Source of the DNA: Rhodocollybia butyracea
Lineage: Eukaryota > Basidiomycota > Agaricomycetes > Agaricales > Omphalotaceae
Direction: 5' to 3'
Assembly: GCA_015501585.1 (NCBI GenBank)
Contig: JADNRY010000021.1
Span: forward strand, 124,001-188,000
DNA: 64,000 nucleotides
The notes beneath the pieces are model-generated. The model searched no databases and was not told the DNA's origin. It worked only from the letters and a program-made list of their open reading frames with translations. A program made the position numbers and the translations under genes. Below, piece by piece: positions 54,709 to 64,000 of the stretch (its first letter is position 1; each line of letters starts with the position of its first letter).

Positions 54709-55980
54709 TTATCGTCTTTGCTCTTCCAATGCAATCCAACTCGTGCCACAACCCGCCCATATTCCTACCGGAAGGCCGATTCTCATGCTCGTTTCTAAAG
54801 GCCACAACTTCGACGGCATCAAAATGTCCATCGTAGATCCCAACCCCATGTTCCCATGTTCGTTCCATCCCCACCCCCATACTTCTGGCGGAGAACAGTC
54901 GGCTCGGAGAGCAATGACATGTTCGCTGCCACATGCGATCCCAAAGACATTTGAGTCTGGAGACGGTTTCGTGTTGAATGGGAGTTCGACAGGATGGGGT
55001 TGGATGGAGGATGAAGGAGAATCTGGAAGCAGCGAACGGCCAAGCTGGCCTTTAGAATGACTTCCCGTCGCATATAGCGTTCCGGAATCAAGGAAATATG
55101 ACCCGTTCCAAGTGCATCCTACGACCGAAACTTGACGAAACATATCAAGTCCAGTTGTTTGCGCCTTTTTGTTGGATCCCAAGCATGAAAGGCGCCCGGA
55201 TTCATGTCGGAATATGCTATGTTGACTCCCTAGCGCGACTGCGATAACTGGATCATCAGAGTAAAACGTCTCTATGATCTTGGGTATACAAAAGTAGGGA
55301 GTTTTCTTGTTCAGCATCGACGTATCGCCGCCCAACTGGCCATGCCTCGCTGCGCCCCAGCCAACCAGAAGATTTCGATGCGACTGGTCATGGAGCCGAA
55401 CGTTTACATGTGCGATGATATGATGTTGACCTGCGGTCATCGATATGACTTTTACTAAATCCAAAGCCAGTCCATCGACTCGAAGGTGATCAAATGCGAC
55501 AGTATGGTAAAGTTCAGCACGCACAGTCTGTCCGACGCCCAGATCTCCGAAATCATTACTTCCCATAGAAATGAGTACGTCTGATCCCTTCTCGTCGCAA
55601 GACAATACAACATAAGATGTCTCCCAAGCCGAACATATTAATCGTGGTTGATAGCCAACTAACCCTTTCTCTGTAAGGTTCAAGTCCACTCGTCTAAACA
55701 CCACTTGGTCGTGGCTATTCATCTCGCAGTTTCCTCTCTGTCCAAAAGCACCATCGCCACATGCCCAAAGATGATTTCTCATGAGTGCGGTTGTTTCCTC
55801 GCTCAACAATAAGGTGTGATTCGCCCCGTTTGCTATCTGTAGTATTTTCTCGGGAATGGAGGTGCTTTGGTATGATCCATAATGAAATATACAGGGTTTA
55901 AATTCATGTGAGTCGTTTAGAGTTCCATTTGCTAGTTGTCCATGAGCATTTGACCCAGAAGAAAGAAGAGCAAAGAACAT
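54709..55980 (-). CDS. RCC1-repeat protein, Ats1-like (423 aa, intronless)
   Basis: One uninterrupted ORF, unusual here as nearly all neighbours have introns. It carries several RCC1-type blades with the G-x-N/D-x-x-G-Q-L-G pattern: SSGSNAHGQLANG at the start, WACGDGAFGQRG, MGSNDFGDLGVG, VGWGAARHGQLGG, CLGSNKK, ATGSHSKGQLG and WGWGWNEHGNMGLG near the end. RCC1 propellers act as Ran exchange factors, ubiquitin-ligase parts or scaffolds. The short N-terminus and overall size resemble yeast Ats1 rather than true RCC1. Target unknown. Its ATG is 104 bp from the WRS1 ATG on the other strand. Confidence 0.82.
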   Translation of the reverse strand: MFFALLSSGSNAHGQLANGTLNDSHEFKPCIFHYGSYQSTSIPEKILQIANGANHTLLLSEETTALMRNHLWACGDGAFGQRGNCEMNSHDQVVFRRVDLNLTEKGLVGYQPRLICSAWETSYVVLSCDEKGSDVLISMGSNDFGDLGVGQTVRAELYHTVAFDHLRVDGLALDLVKVISMTAGQHHIIAHVNVRLHDQSHRNLLVGWGAARHGQLGGDTSMLNKKTPYFCIPKIIETFYSDDPVIAVALGSQHSIFRHESGRLSCLGSNKKAQTTGLDMFRQVSVVGCTWNGSYFLDSGTLYATGSHSKGQLGRSLLPDSPSSSIQPHPVELPFNTKPSPDSNVFGIACGSEHVIALRADCSPPEVWGWGWNEHGNMGLGSTMDILMPSKLWPLETSMRIGLPVGIWAGCGTSWIALEEQRR

Positions 55981-56084
55981 TGTTGTTATTAGCGCCCACC
56001 GGTTATCTTATCAAAATTCTCGATCAGAGCAAATTCGGAGTCACTTTATCGATTCATCTCAACTCTAGTCAGTAACTTGTATCT
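55981..56084. promoter_or_regulatory. 104-bp bidirectional promoter (RCC1-like gene / WRS1)
   Basis: Two intact genes start on opposite strands only 104 bp apart, so both 5' UTRs and promoters must fit or overlap here. No TATA box visible. Confidence 0.6.
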
Positions 56085-57885
56085 ATGAACATCACCAACC
56101 CTGCAAGTATACTTCCGGAAGAGATGAGCTCAGACCCCACCGCACCTCCTTCAGTTTACGATTTAGGCAAAACATTGAATGAAACATCGTTAGCAGAGTA
56201 TGTCACCATTAATCGTTTTTATGGGTCCAAATTATCATGGAAATCTCCTTTTAGCCCTGCTACACACCCTACAACAATCACAGGACCTGTTTCCTCGTCT
56301 TCTAATGCGCCAGATATTAAGCCTGCTCCTACAGGTGCCTCGTCTCACGATCAAGTAGTAACTCCTTGGGATGTACAAGGATCCGTCTCGAACGATGGAA
56401 AACAACAAGCGATAGATTACGACAAACTTATTGTACAGTTTGGTACTCGTCGTATTGACGATGCGTTACTACAACGGTTCGAAAAACTGACTGGGAGGAA
56501 ACCGCATGTGCTGTTGAGGAGAGGAATGTTCTTCTCGCATCGGTGAGATTCGGTTTGAATGTTATTAGTGCTTATTCGAGCTTTTACAAAGCGAATTCGA
56601 CAAAATCTTAGATCGCTTTGAGCAAGGAAAACCATTCTTCCTGTACACTGGACGAGGCCCCAGTAGCGACAGCATTCATCTGGGACACATGATTCCATTC
56701 ATCTTTACAAAGTATGCTCTTTTTTCGGTGACCTATCTTGTCTTTGACTGAGACTTTCAAGATGGCTGCAGGAGGTTTTCGATGTTCCGCTAGTTATTCA
56801 GCTTACAGGTATGTTCTATCGCGTTCAATGGCGAAGTAACCGTGACAGGTGTTTATCAGACGACGAAAAGTTTCTATTCAAACATGAACTCAAGGTGGAA
56901 CAAACGAAAGCGTTTTCACGTATGAATGCGCGCGATATCATCGCTGTGGGTCTCAATCCCGAAAAAACATTTATCTTCAGCGACTACGACTATGTCTCTG
57001 GCGCGTTCTATGAGAATGTCTCCAAAATCTCTCGTCAAATCACGTACAGCCAAGCGAAAGCAACTTTCGGGTTCACTGATTCGTGCGTTCGCCATTCACT
57101 TCCCCATATATATACCTCAACATGCTTACCACAGAGACAATATCGGTAAAATCCACTTTGCCTCCATTCAAGCTGCACCCTCATTCTCCAACTCGTTTCC
57201 CCAAATCTTCGGCACGGTATCCAACATTCCCTGCCTCATCCCCTGCGCAATCGATCAGGATCCCTACTTTCGCTTAACAAGAGACGTCGCCCAGAAACTC
57301 AAATACCCCAAACCTGCCTTGCTTCACGCGAAATTCTTCCCTGCCCTACAGGGGCCGCAAACTAAGATGAGCGCAAGCGACCCAAATAGTAGTATTTTTA
57401 TGACGGATAAGTCAGCGCAGATCAAAAATAAGATCAATAAGCATGGGTTTTCGGGAGGGCAGGAGACGGAAGAAGAGCATCGGAGGTTGGGAGGAGATCC
57501 GGATGTTGATGTTGCGTATCAGTATTTAACGTTCTTTTTGGATGATGATGAGGAGCTGGTAAAGATGGGAGAGGCGAGTCTATCTGGAATGTGTAGTGTT
57601 GGATGTAGCTGACCATGCCCTTCACTATAGGATTATCGAGCAGGAAGGCTGTTGACCGGTCATTTGAAAGCTAAATGCATCCAGCTGTTACAGGAATTCG
57701 TCTCCCAGTTCCAGGAGGTCCGTATTCTTTTTTTTTTTTCGATTCCTAGCTTTGATTGATTTTCTTGTTTTCAGCGTCGGACGAAAATTACAGAGGAGCA
57801 GATTGATTATTATATGGATAAGAACCGAAAGATAGTTCCTACCATGGGGAAAGCTCAAGTTCAGTCGACGGGACCGAGTACATAG
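56085..57885 (+). CDS. WRS1: Cytoplasmic tryptophanyl-tRNA synthetase
   Basis: Class I synthetase of the eukaryotic/archaeal TrpRS type. A 150-residue N-terminal extension leads to [39 protein letters not shown], then the HIGH-like [39 protein letters not shown], and the KMSKS-like motif [15 protein letters not shown] near 57367-57405. The C-terminus has [20 protein letters not shown] and ends VQSTGPST, stop at 57883-57885. Charges tRNA-Trp with tryptophan. Intron 57574-57630 begins GCGAGT: only the split after GAG keeps the DYRAGRL frame, so it is read as a GC-AG intron. ATG at 56085 is chosen; a second in-frame ATG lies 13 codons later ([10 protein letters not shown]). Confidence 0.95.
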
Positions 57886-58429
57886 TATTTACATCTTTTA
57901 GTAAAGATCCTTTAAAAAGCTCCTTGTCAACGATCCATTATCGAGCCAACGGGCAAACTTGCTCTTTCTGAGGGCTCCAGGTGCTCGAAAGTCTTCTATA
58001 CATATCGTACAACCAATTTGTTTACGACCTATACTATGATACGCTAGTACCAGGTTCCCCCGCCACTTTCTCGTCAGTTTCTTTATAATCTCCATCGCAC
58101 GCGCGACAAACTCGCTCTAGTCAATAGATGACTGGTATTGTGAAATTGAGATCAGGGCCCAACCAGCTAAGTACGGGAGCGTTTTATACTGGTAGGGGCC
58201 TGAAAAGACGCCACCTATCTCAAGAGGCTCATAGATACTCATTCCAAAGTAATAAGTATGAGCTTGTGTGAATGCATTTGCTGTTCAGTTGGATGATAAG
58301 GTGTAGCGAGACCATGATGATCATAATGAGGGAATGTGGGCGTCTATTTTCTTTTTTACGTCATCAGGAGAACCTCATCGGACCGAGCCTTTTCCTTACC
58401 TCCAAACATGTTGGTATAACCGATTTTTT
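57886..58429. other. Intergenic region
   Basis: 3' flank of WRS1 and promoter of the ABC transporter gene. The minus frame 57898-58095 has no domain. Nothing else seen. Confidence 0.45.
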
Positions 58430-61400
58430 ATGGACGACGCCCAGATAGACCAAGGTCTCGCTAAAGCTGGTGGCTGGGATATCAAGGACACGCACGAGGA
58501 AAACATTTCCTTCATCGATGTCGTTCCAGTCGACATTGAAATCCGCCAGATCTCTGTGGATGTAGCTATTCCCAAAGGCTTCTCGGAAATATTCAGAAAA
58601 AAGTCATCAGATTTGGAAACTGCCAACCCAAGAACGAAGAGAATTCTCGATAGCGTTTCTGCTAACTTTCCAAAAGGCTCGCTCAGTGCAATCATGGGAG
58701 GCTCAGGCTCTGGTAAGGTATGTGCTCAGTTTCTAATAGACATTTAACAGGCTCGCCTACTCTAACGAGCTCTGTTTTTACTTCAAATACTGATAATTCT
58801 TCAGACAACTTTGTTGAATATTCTTTCGAGTCGTATGCAAAGTTCTTCCATGGTTCTATCTGGCTCTGTCCTGTACAACGGTAACCCTGGTTTATCCACG
58901 GTGACAAGTGCCTATGTCACTCAAATGGACCTCCTGCTGCCTTCTTTGACCGTCAGAGAAACTTTAACATACGCCGCAGCCTTACGGCTGCCCTCACGCA
59001 CGACAGATGCAGAACGCCAAAACCTTGTGGAGGAGATCATCCTTGAGCTTGGTCTAAAAGAATGCGCCAATACACAAGTTGGTGATGGCGCAACCCATCG
59101 CGGATGTTCCGGTGGGGAGCGTCGACGAGTTAGCATCGGCGTGCAGATGCTCAGCAATCCATCTGTTCTTTTCTGCGACGAACCGACAACTGGGCTCGAT
59201 GCGACTTCTGCATATCAACTAATCAAAATGCTAAAATCTTTGTCATCCAAAGGTCGGACTATCATTTGTACAATCCACCAGCCCCGCCACGATATCTTCT
59301 TCCTTTTCGACCATATCACCCTCCTCAGCCAAGGTTTTCCTGTATATTCAGGTCTTACCAACGAGGCGGTTCCTTGGTTCGAAGATTTGGTCCCAGGAAG
59401 TTTTTCGGATCATCTTAATCCTGCGGATTACATCGTTGGAGTCGCTGCAGTAGACAATCGCACCGCAGAAGCCGAGGCGAAGACTGTGTCCCGACTAAAT
59501 CTTCTTGTCGAAGCATGGCGAACGGCCTCGCCATCCAGATTTCCACCGTCTAGCGCGAACAAGTTACTTGAAAGACCTGTAAAGGTGGTCCAATCTGCTG
59601 GTATACGACGTCAAATTCGAGTGTTGACATCTCGAACGATTCGAACTACTATCAGGGATCCCATGGGTTTTTCCGCTTCGTGGGTGGAAGCAATTGCCAT
59701 GGGTGTCATATGTGGGCTAGTGTTCCTGAACCTTCCGGAGACGCTCGCCGGTATTCGGTCTCGAGAAGCTGCGCTATATTCTGCATGTGCTTTACAGGTA
59801 AGGTGTATTATTGATACGATATTCTGCTTATTTACACTGAATGATTAGGGATACCTTATACTCTTATACGACATCTATCGCCTCACGGGTCCTACTCTTG
59901 CCCTCTTTGATCGAGAACATAGTGAACGCGTCGTAGGTGTAATTCCCTGGGTCATTTCTACTCGACTTGCCCGCCTCTTGCTCGAAGATGCTGTCGTACC
60001 GCTCCTGTTCTCCGTGATTTTCTACTTCATGTGCGGATTTGACGTGAATGCAGTCCAATTCTTTCGGTTTTACGTTGTTGTCTTGTTGAATCAGTTCATC
60101 GCTGTTTCCTTTGCCATGTTGTGCGCGGCGATTTCAAGAGAGTTTGCAATTGCAGCTTTACTTGCCAATTTAATGTATGTTCTTGTTTCGGTAGAGAGGG
60201 TGAAAATGCTAACAATGTCATGGCTCATTCTAGGTTTACATTTCAATCATTCTCTTGTGGTTTCTTCATTCAGGCTGCGACAATACCGGTGTACGTCCGT
60301 TGGATCAAATGGGTCGGCTATTGTGTGAGTATTTTCTCACATTCGATATTACGCTCTGCTTACATTTACTAGTTCTATGGATTTGCAGCTCTGCTCAGCA
60401 ACGAATTCTCCCCAGTAGGCTCGATTAACAAATATTACGACTGTCCAGTTAGCGGAGACCCTGCTACAAACCCTGCTTGTATCCAGTACAGTGGGAACTT
60501 CATCTTGGAGAACCTTTCTTTCCACCCGCACTGGTACACCGTTCCAGTCTGCGCGCTTATAGGGTTCATTGTGGTGTTTACCGCTACAGCCATAGCAATC
60601 TTGCAATTTTGGACCGTAGATGTTCAAATGGCAGGGACTTATACCACAAAAGACGAAAGATACCAAGACAATTCCGGTTTGAAGAAAGACAAGGAAACGG
60701 ACAAATCTGTTGATATTGATGTTGATATCGTCAATTTAGCATTAATGATCGAAAAACCTTCTTTGAAGAACAGGTTCCAGAAGTTCCAATTACCTATTTT
60801 ACATGGAGTTACGACTCGTTTTGAAGCTGGAGCAGTTAATGTAATCATGGGGCCTTCAGGTTCGGGGAAAACGTCTTTACTCAACATGATGGCTCTCCGT
60901 CTGAAATCCACTCCATTCACGAGCTACAATTCTACTGGAAGCCTTCTTCTCAATGGGTTCCAGCCAGATGAATCTCAGCTCCGCTCCTTATGTTCTTATG
61001 TCACGCAGGACGACCACTCCCTCCTACCATATCTGACAGTAAGGGAAATGCTAGGATTTGCTGCGGGGCTGAGGTTACCAAGAAGCATGAGTGCAAAGCA
61101 GAAGAGGGATAGAGCAGAGGAGGTGATACGGATGATGGGCTTGAGTGATTGCGCTGATTGCTTGATCGGGAGCGAGTTTGTGAAAGGGATCAGTGGTGGG
61201 GAGAAGAGGAGAGTGAGTATTGCAGTGCAGATATTGACTGAGCCAAGGGTTCTCATGTGCGTACCTGACCCTGCACATACCTTTCACTTTCACGACTGAC
61301 GTGCTCTCGTTCTTAAATAGTGCCGATGAACCAACTAGTGGTAAGCTTCATTCAAGCTTAAGCAGCTCGTGTGACACTCAAATCATGTTGTAACAGGTCT

Positions 61401-62897
61401 CGATGCGTTCACTGCATCTTCTATCCTCGATGTTCTGAGTGGTCTTGCTGCCGAAGGGCGTACCGTGATCATCACTATCCACCAAAGCCGCTCCGAACTT
61501 TTCCACCAGTTTGGAAATCTCCTCCTTCTAGCTAAAGGCGGACGAGTTGCCTATTCTGGAAAAGCCTCCTCGATGATCCCGTACTTTGGTCAAATGGGTT
61601 ACAAATGTCCATTAAACTGTAATCCTAGTGATTGGGCTCTGGATCTAGTTTCGGTGGACCTAAGGGACCAAAAGGCGGAGGACGTTAGTCGCGCAAAGGT
61701 AGGAAAGATCCTGGAAGCATATGTACCCAAGCTTCCTGTGGGCGTGAACGAGAAGGATGAGAAACAACAGTACCGCGAACTCCCTCCAGATATGGTCAAG
61801 CTAAAGAAGGAGCCTGCACCGTTCTATGTTGCGTTTCCGATCCTCATTCGACGCGGTATACTCAACTTGCAACGTCAACCGGATCTGGTGGTTGCACGTA
61901 TTATGCAAGTTTTGGGGCTTGGGCTGGTAACTGCGTTGTTCTTTGCGCCATTAAAGAGGGATTATATTGCTGCGAGTGTCAACATCGTCGGCGCTGTCCG
62001 TAAGCACTCATTAGCCTATATGTTTTCATAAGTTGATTTATCTTTTGCAGAGGAAGTTTTGCCTTGTGAGTTTGTTCTAAGATCTACGGCTCCAGTTGCT
62101 TCTGAACTTCATCCTTAGTGTATTTTGTGGGCATGCTGCAAAATGTAGCGCTCTATCCTATCGAAAGAGATGTGTTCTACAAGGTATGCCTTTGAATCCT
62201 CTCTACAGTCCAACGTTTACGTATCGCTAGGAATACGACGACGGCGCATACTCTGTGGAAGCCTTTTTCCTTTCCTACGTTTGCCTCGAAGTTCCTTTTG
62301 AGATCCTTTCTTCCCTTCTATACTCTCTTTTAGGTGACATAGCTATCAACCTCCGACGCACAATTCCAATGTACTTTATCATCGCCTTCAATTGTTTTTG
62401 TATCGTCAACTGTGGCGAGTCCCTTGGCATCATTTTTAACACCCTCTTTCCAAACACGGGCTTTGCTCTCAATGTCACGAATGTGTTCCTATCCGTCGGG
62501 ACGTTCATGGGTGTATGTGTTTTTTCGAGAATCAATTTGTCAAATGCTCAAGACTCTTTCCTAGGGCCTCATGAGTCTCAACATGATAGGCTTTCTCAGA
62601 GGAATCAACTTCATTTCGCCACTCAAGTATGCTACGGCAAACATGATGCCATACACTTTTCGTGGGGTTACGTTTACTTGCAATGATTCGCAGAGACTGG
62701 AAAACGGGGAATGTCCCTTGAGCACCGGAGAGCAAGTGCTGGATCTATACAAGCTGAATATAAATCCTGCGCCGATGCTGGCTGCGTTGGCTGCGGCGAC
62801 GGTGGTTTACAGAATTGTTGCCTTTATGATCCTGAAACTCACGCGCACGGACTTCTCTTTTCTTGCTCGCGCTCGGCATACCGCGAGGGGTGTTTGA
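58430..62897 (+). CDS. Full-size ABCG transporter (two NBD-TMD halves)
   Basis: Two reverse-topology half-transporters in one chain of about 1270 residues. First NBD: Walker A GGSGSGK-TT, split by an intron at 58718; CSGGERRRVSIG; Walker B VLFCDEPTTGLDA. First TMD follows (59610-60640). Second NBD: GPSGSGKTS near 60850-60875, ISGGEKRRVSIA, and Walker B VLIADEPTSGLDA assembled across a 20-nt exon (61321-61340). Second TMD ends LTRTDFSFLARARHTARGV, stop 62895-62897. Unlike PDR drug pumps, both NBDs keep consensus-looking signature motifs and the protein is shorter. Exports lipids or hydrophobic compounds at the plasma membrane; substrate unknown. Start chosen at MDDAQIDQGLAKAGG; an in-frame ATG at 58334 would add 32 residues. 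Confidence 0.9.
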
Positions 62898-62976
62898 CTT
62901 ATTTTTGGTACATGTATATCTTGGGCTATTAACGGTAAATTCATGTAAAATACTTTGAAGTGCACTAAGCAAAACT

Positions 62977-64000
62977 CTACGTAGCGGCCAAAGTCTCATC
63001 AGACTGCGTTCCATCTAATCGTTCGCTCCAGTTAAAAAGTGACTTAAACTCCCCTTGTTTCCAACTTGCCAATGCCCCTAAGGCTGCGGCACCCCAGTCA
63101 AAGCTCTCATGCTCTTCGAGATTTTTTGGCCCATCCACAATTGTGATTAACCTGTTACTGAGAGGCTGAACGAATCCAGCTTCGATTGATGACTCAATCA
63201 TCTTGCGGATTGGCTCATAATAATTGAGAACATTGAGCAGCACGACCGCTAGATTAACATTTGATCAGCCCATAGTGACTAGCTCAGAGTCAACACTCAA
63301 CTCACGTTTATCATGGATCCCGATTTGTGTCCAAGTTGTCACTTCAAATACCTGCAGAATATCAAGAATCATTCGAGGGATAAGAAATTCAGAGGAATTA
63401 CCTCTTCGAAGGTACCGAATCCTCCAGGAAGGCCCAGGAATCCACAAGCGCGCTTCGCCATTTCCACCTTACGCTCGTGCATGGAATTTACGATTATCTA
63501 AGGTTGGCGTATTGCGCGTTAGCTTTCGGAGTTTCAACTAGTTTCAATCATTCATTGAAAGTCTTACCGTTTGACACTAAGTAATATGGGATGAAAACAA
63601 TCAGGATCAGCACAAGGACGACTCGGAGCTCCTGTCCTTACTTTCGCAGAGTCAGTCTCTAGCTCGACCGACTTTTTGACCCCCAAATCCTCCGGAACCG
63701 ATTTGTCTCTTTCCCCTATCTTCGCCATGGCAAACGGTATGATACCGAGCACCCTTCCACCGCCGTCCGCGGCTGCTTTAGCGACTGTACCCATAATACC
63801 AGAGTTTCCTCCTCCATAAATCAATTGTCGGTTGCTTTTAGCAATAGCAGTTCCTACAGCTGCTCACTGGGCTCAGGAGTCAATCCTGCATCAGAAATAT
63901 GGACTTACATTGTGCTGCTTTTGCATACGCGGCACGTTTTCCTATGGAGGAGCCGCAGTAAACGGCAATGGCTTGAGGTCCTTGCTCTCCAGAAGAGATA
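62977..64000 (-). CDS. LOG-family phosphoribohydrolase, 5' end beyond window
   Basis: Partial at the right edge. Visible exons give [19 protein letters not shown], then [50 protein letters not shown], and the active-site [10 protein letters not shown] ([14 protein letters not shown]) near 63400-63440, ending QSDETLAAT with TAG 62977-62979. The PGGxGTxxE motif marks the LOG family (often mis-annotated lysine decarboxylase), which releases free bases from nucleotide 5'-monophosphates such as cytokinin precursors. In fungi it may serve purine salvage or make cytokinin-like compounds. Introns of about 50 nt. The start codon lies outside. Confidence 0.88.

Overview
The window looks like nuclear DNA of a filamentous basidiomycete, most likely a mushroom-forming agaricomycete. 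Evidence: genes are packed on both strands, almost every gene is cut by 48-60 nt GT-AG introns, several exons are only 10-20 nt long, and the gene content fits (fungal seven-cysteine metallothionein, expanded-type F-box/LRR gene, cutinase, GH16 and GH88 secreted enzymes, CYP, full-size ABCG transporter). I do not name a species.

Layout. 1-27.3 kb is a gene-rich left arm: metallothionein (missed by simple ORF calling), a conserved fungal protein of unknown role, NTF2, a cytochrome P450, a secreted GH88-type unsaturated glucuronyl hydrolase, the dynamin-like GTPase Vps1, a secreted GH16 endo-glucanase-type enzyme, a METTL16-type U6 snRNA/mRNA m6A methyltransferase, an F-box gene broken by a nonsense codon and a transposon-bearing insertion, a cutinase and an XPG/GEN1-like nuclease.

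27.3-51.2 kb is a repeat-rich island. Its backbone is two diverged copies (A and B) of what I read as a two-gene mobile element: a tyrosine recombinase on + and, convergent to it, a SAP-domain protein with a predicted N-terminal membrane segment and a basic nuclear-localisation-like motif on -. The same pairing, orientation and conserved intron positions in two diverged copies argue that the two genes work together. Both copies look dead, by different lesions. Copy B has been used as a landing site: a gag-only LTR retrotransposon (3.36 kb, 253-bp LTRs, GCGGG target duplication) lies in its 5' part; a 2-kb insertion with a GCGGT duplication and a tiny LTR element with identical 117-bp LTRs (GGCC duplication) both interrupt its SAP gene; the tiny LTR element itself contains a 1.88-kb element with 70-bp inverted repeats and a GTTTAT duplication. 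All eight differences between the LTRs of the gag element are CpG-type transitions, and copy B's recombinase lost its HxxR motif by two changes of the same type, pointing to methylation-linked mutation of repeats.

51.2-64 kb is again gene-rich: an intron-containing tRNA-Ser(AGA), TATA-binding protein with a long glutamine-rich N-terminus, the recombination mediator Swi5, an RCC1-repeat protein sharing a 104-bp divergent promoter with cytoplasmic tryptophanyl-tRNA synthetase, a full-size ABCG transporter and a LOG-family phosphoribohydrolase running off the right edge. These flanking genes are unrelated housekeeping and secretory functions; I see no biosynthetic cluster.
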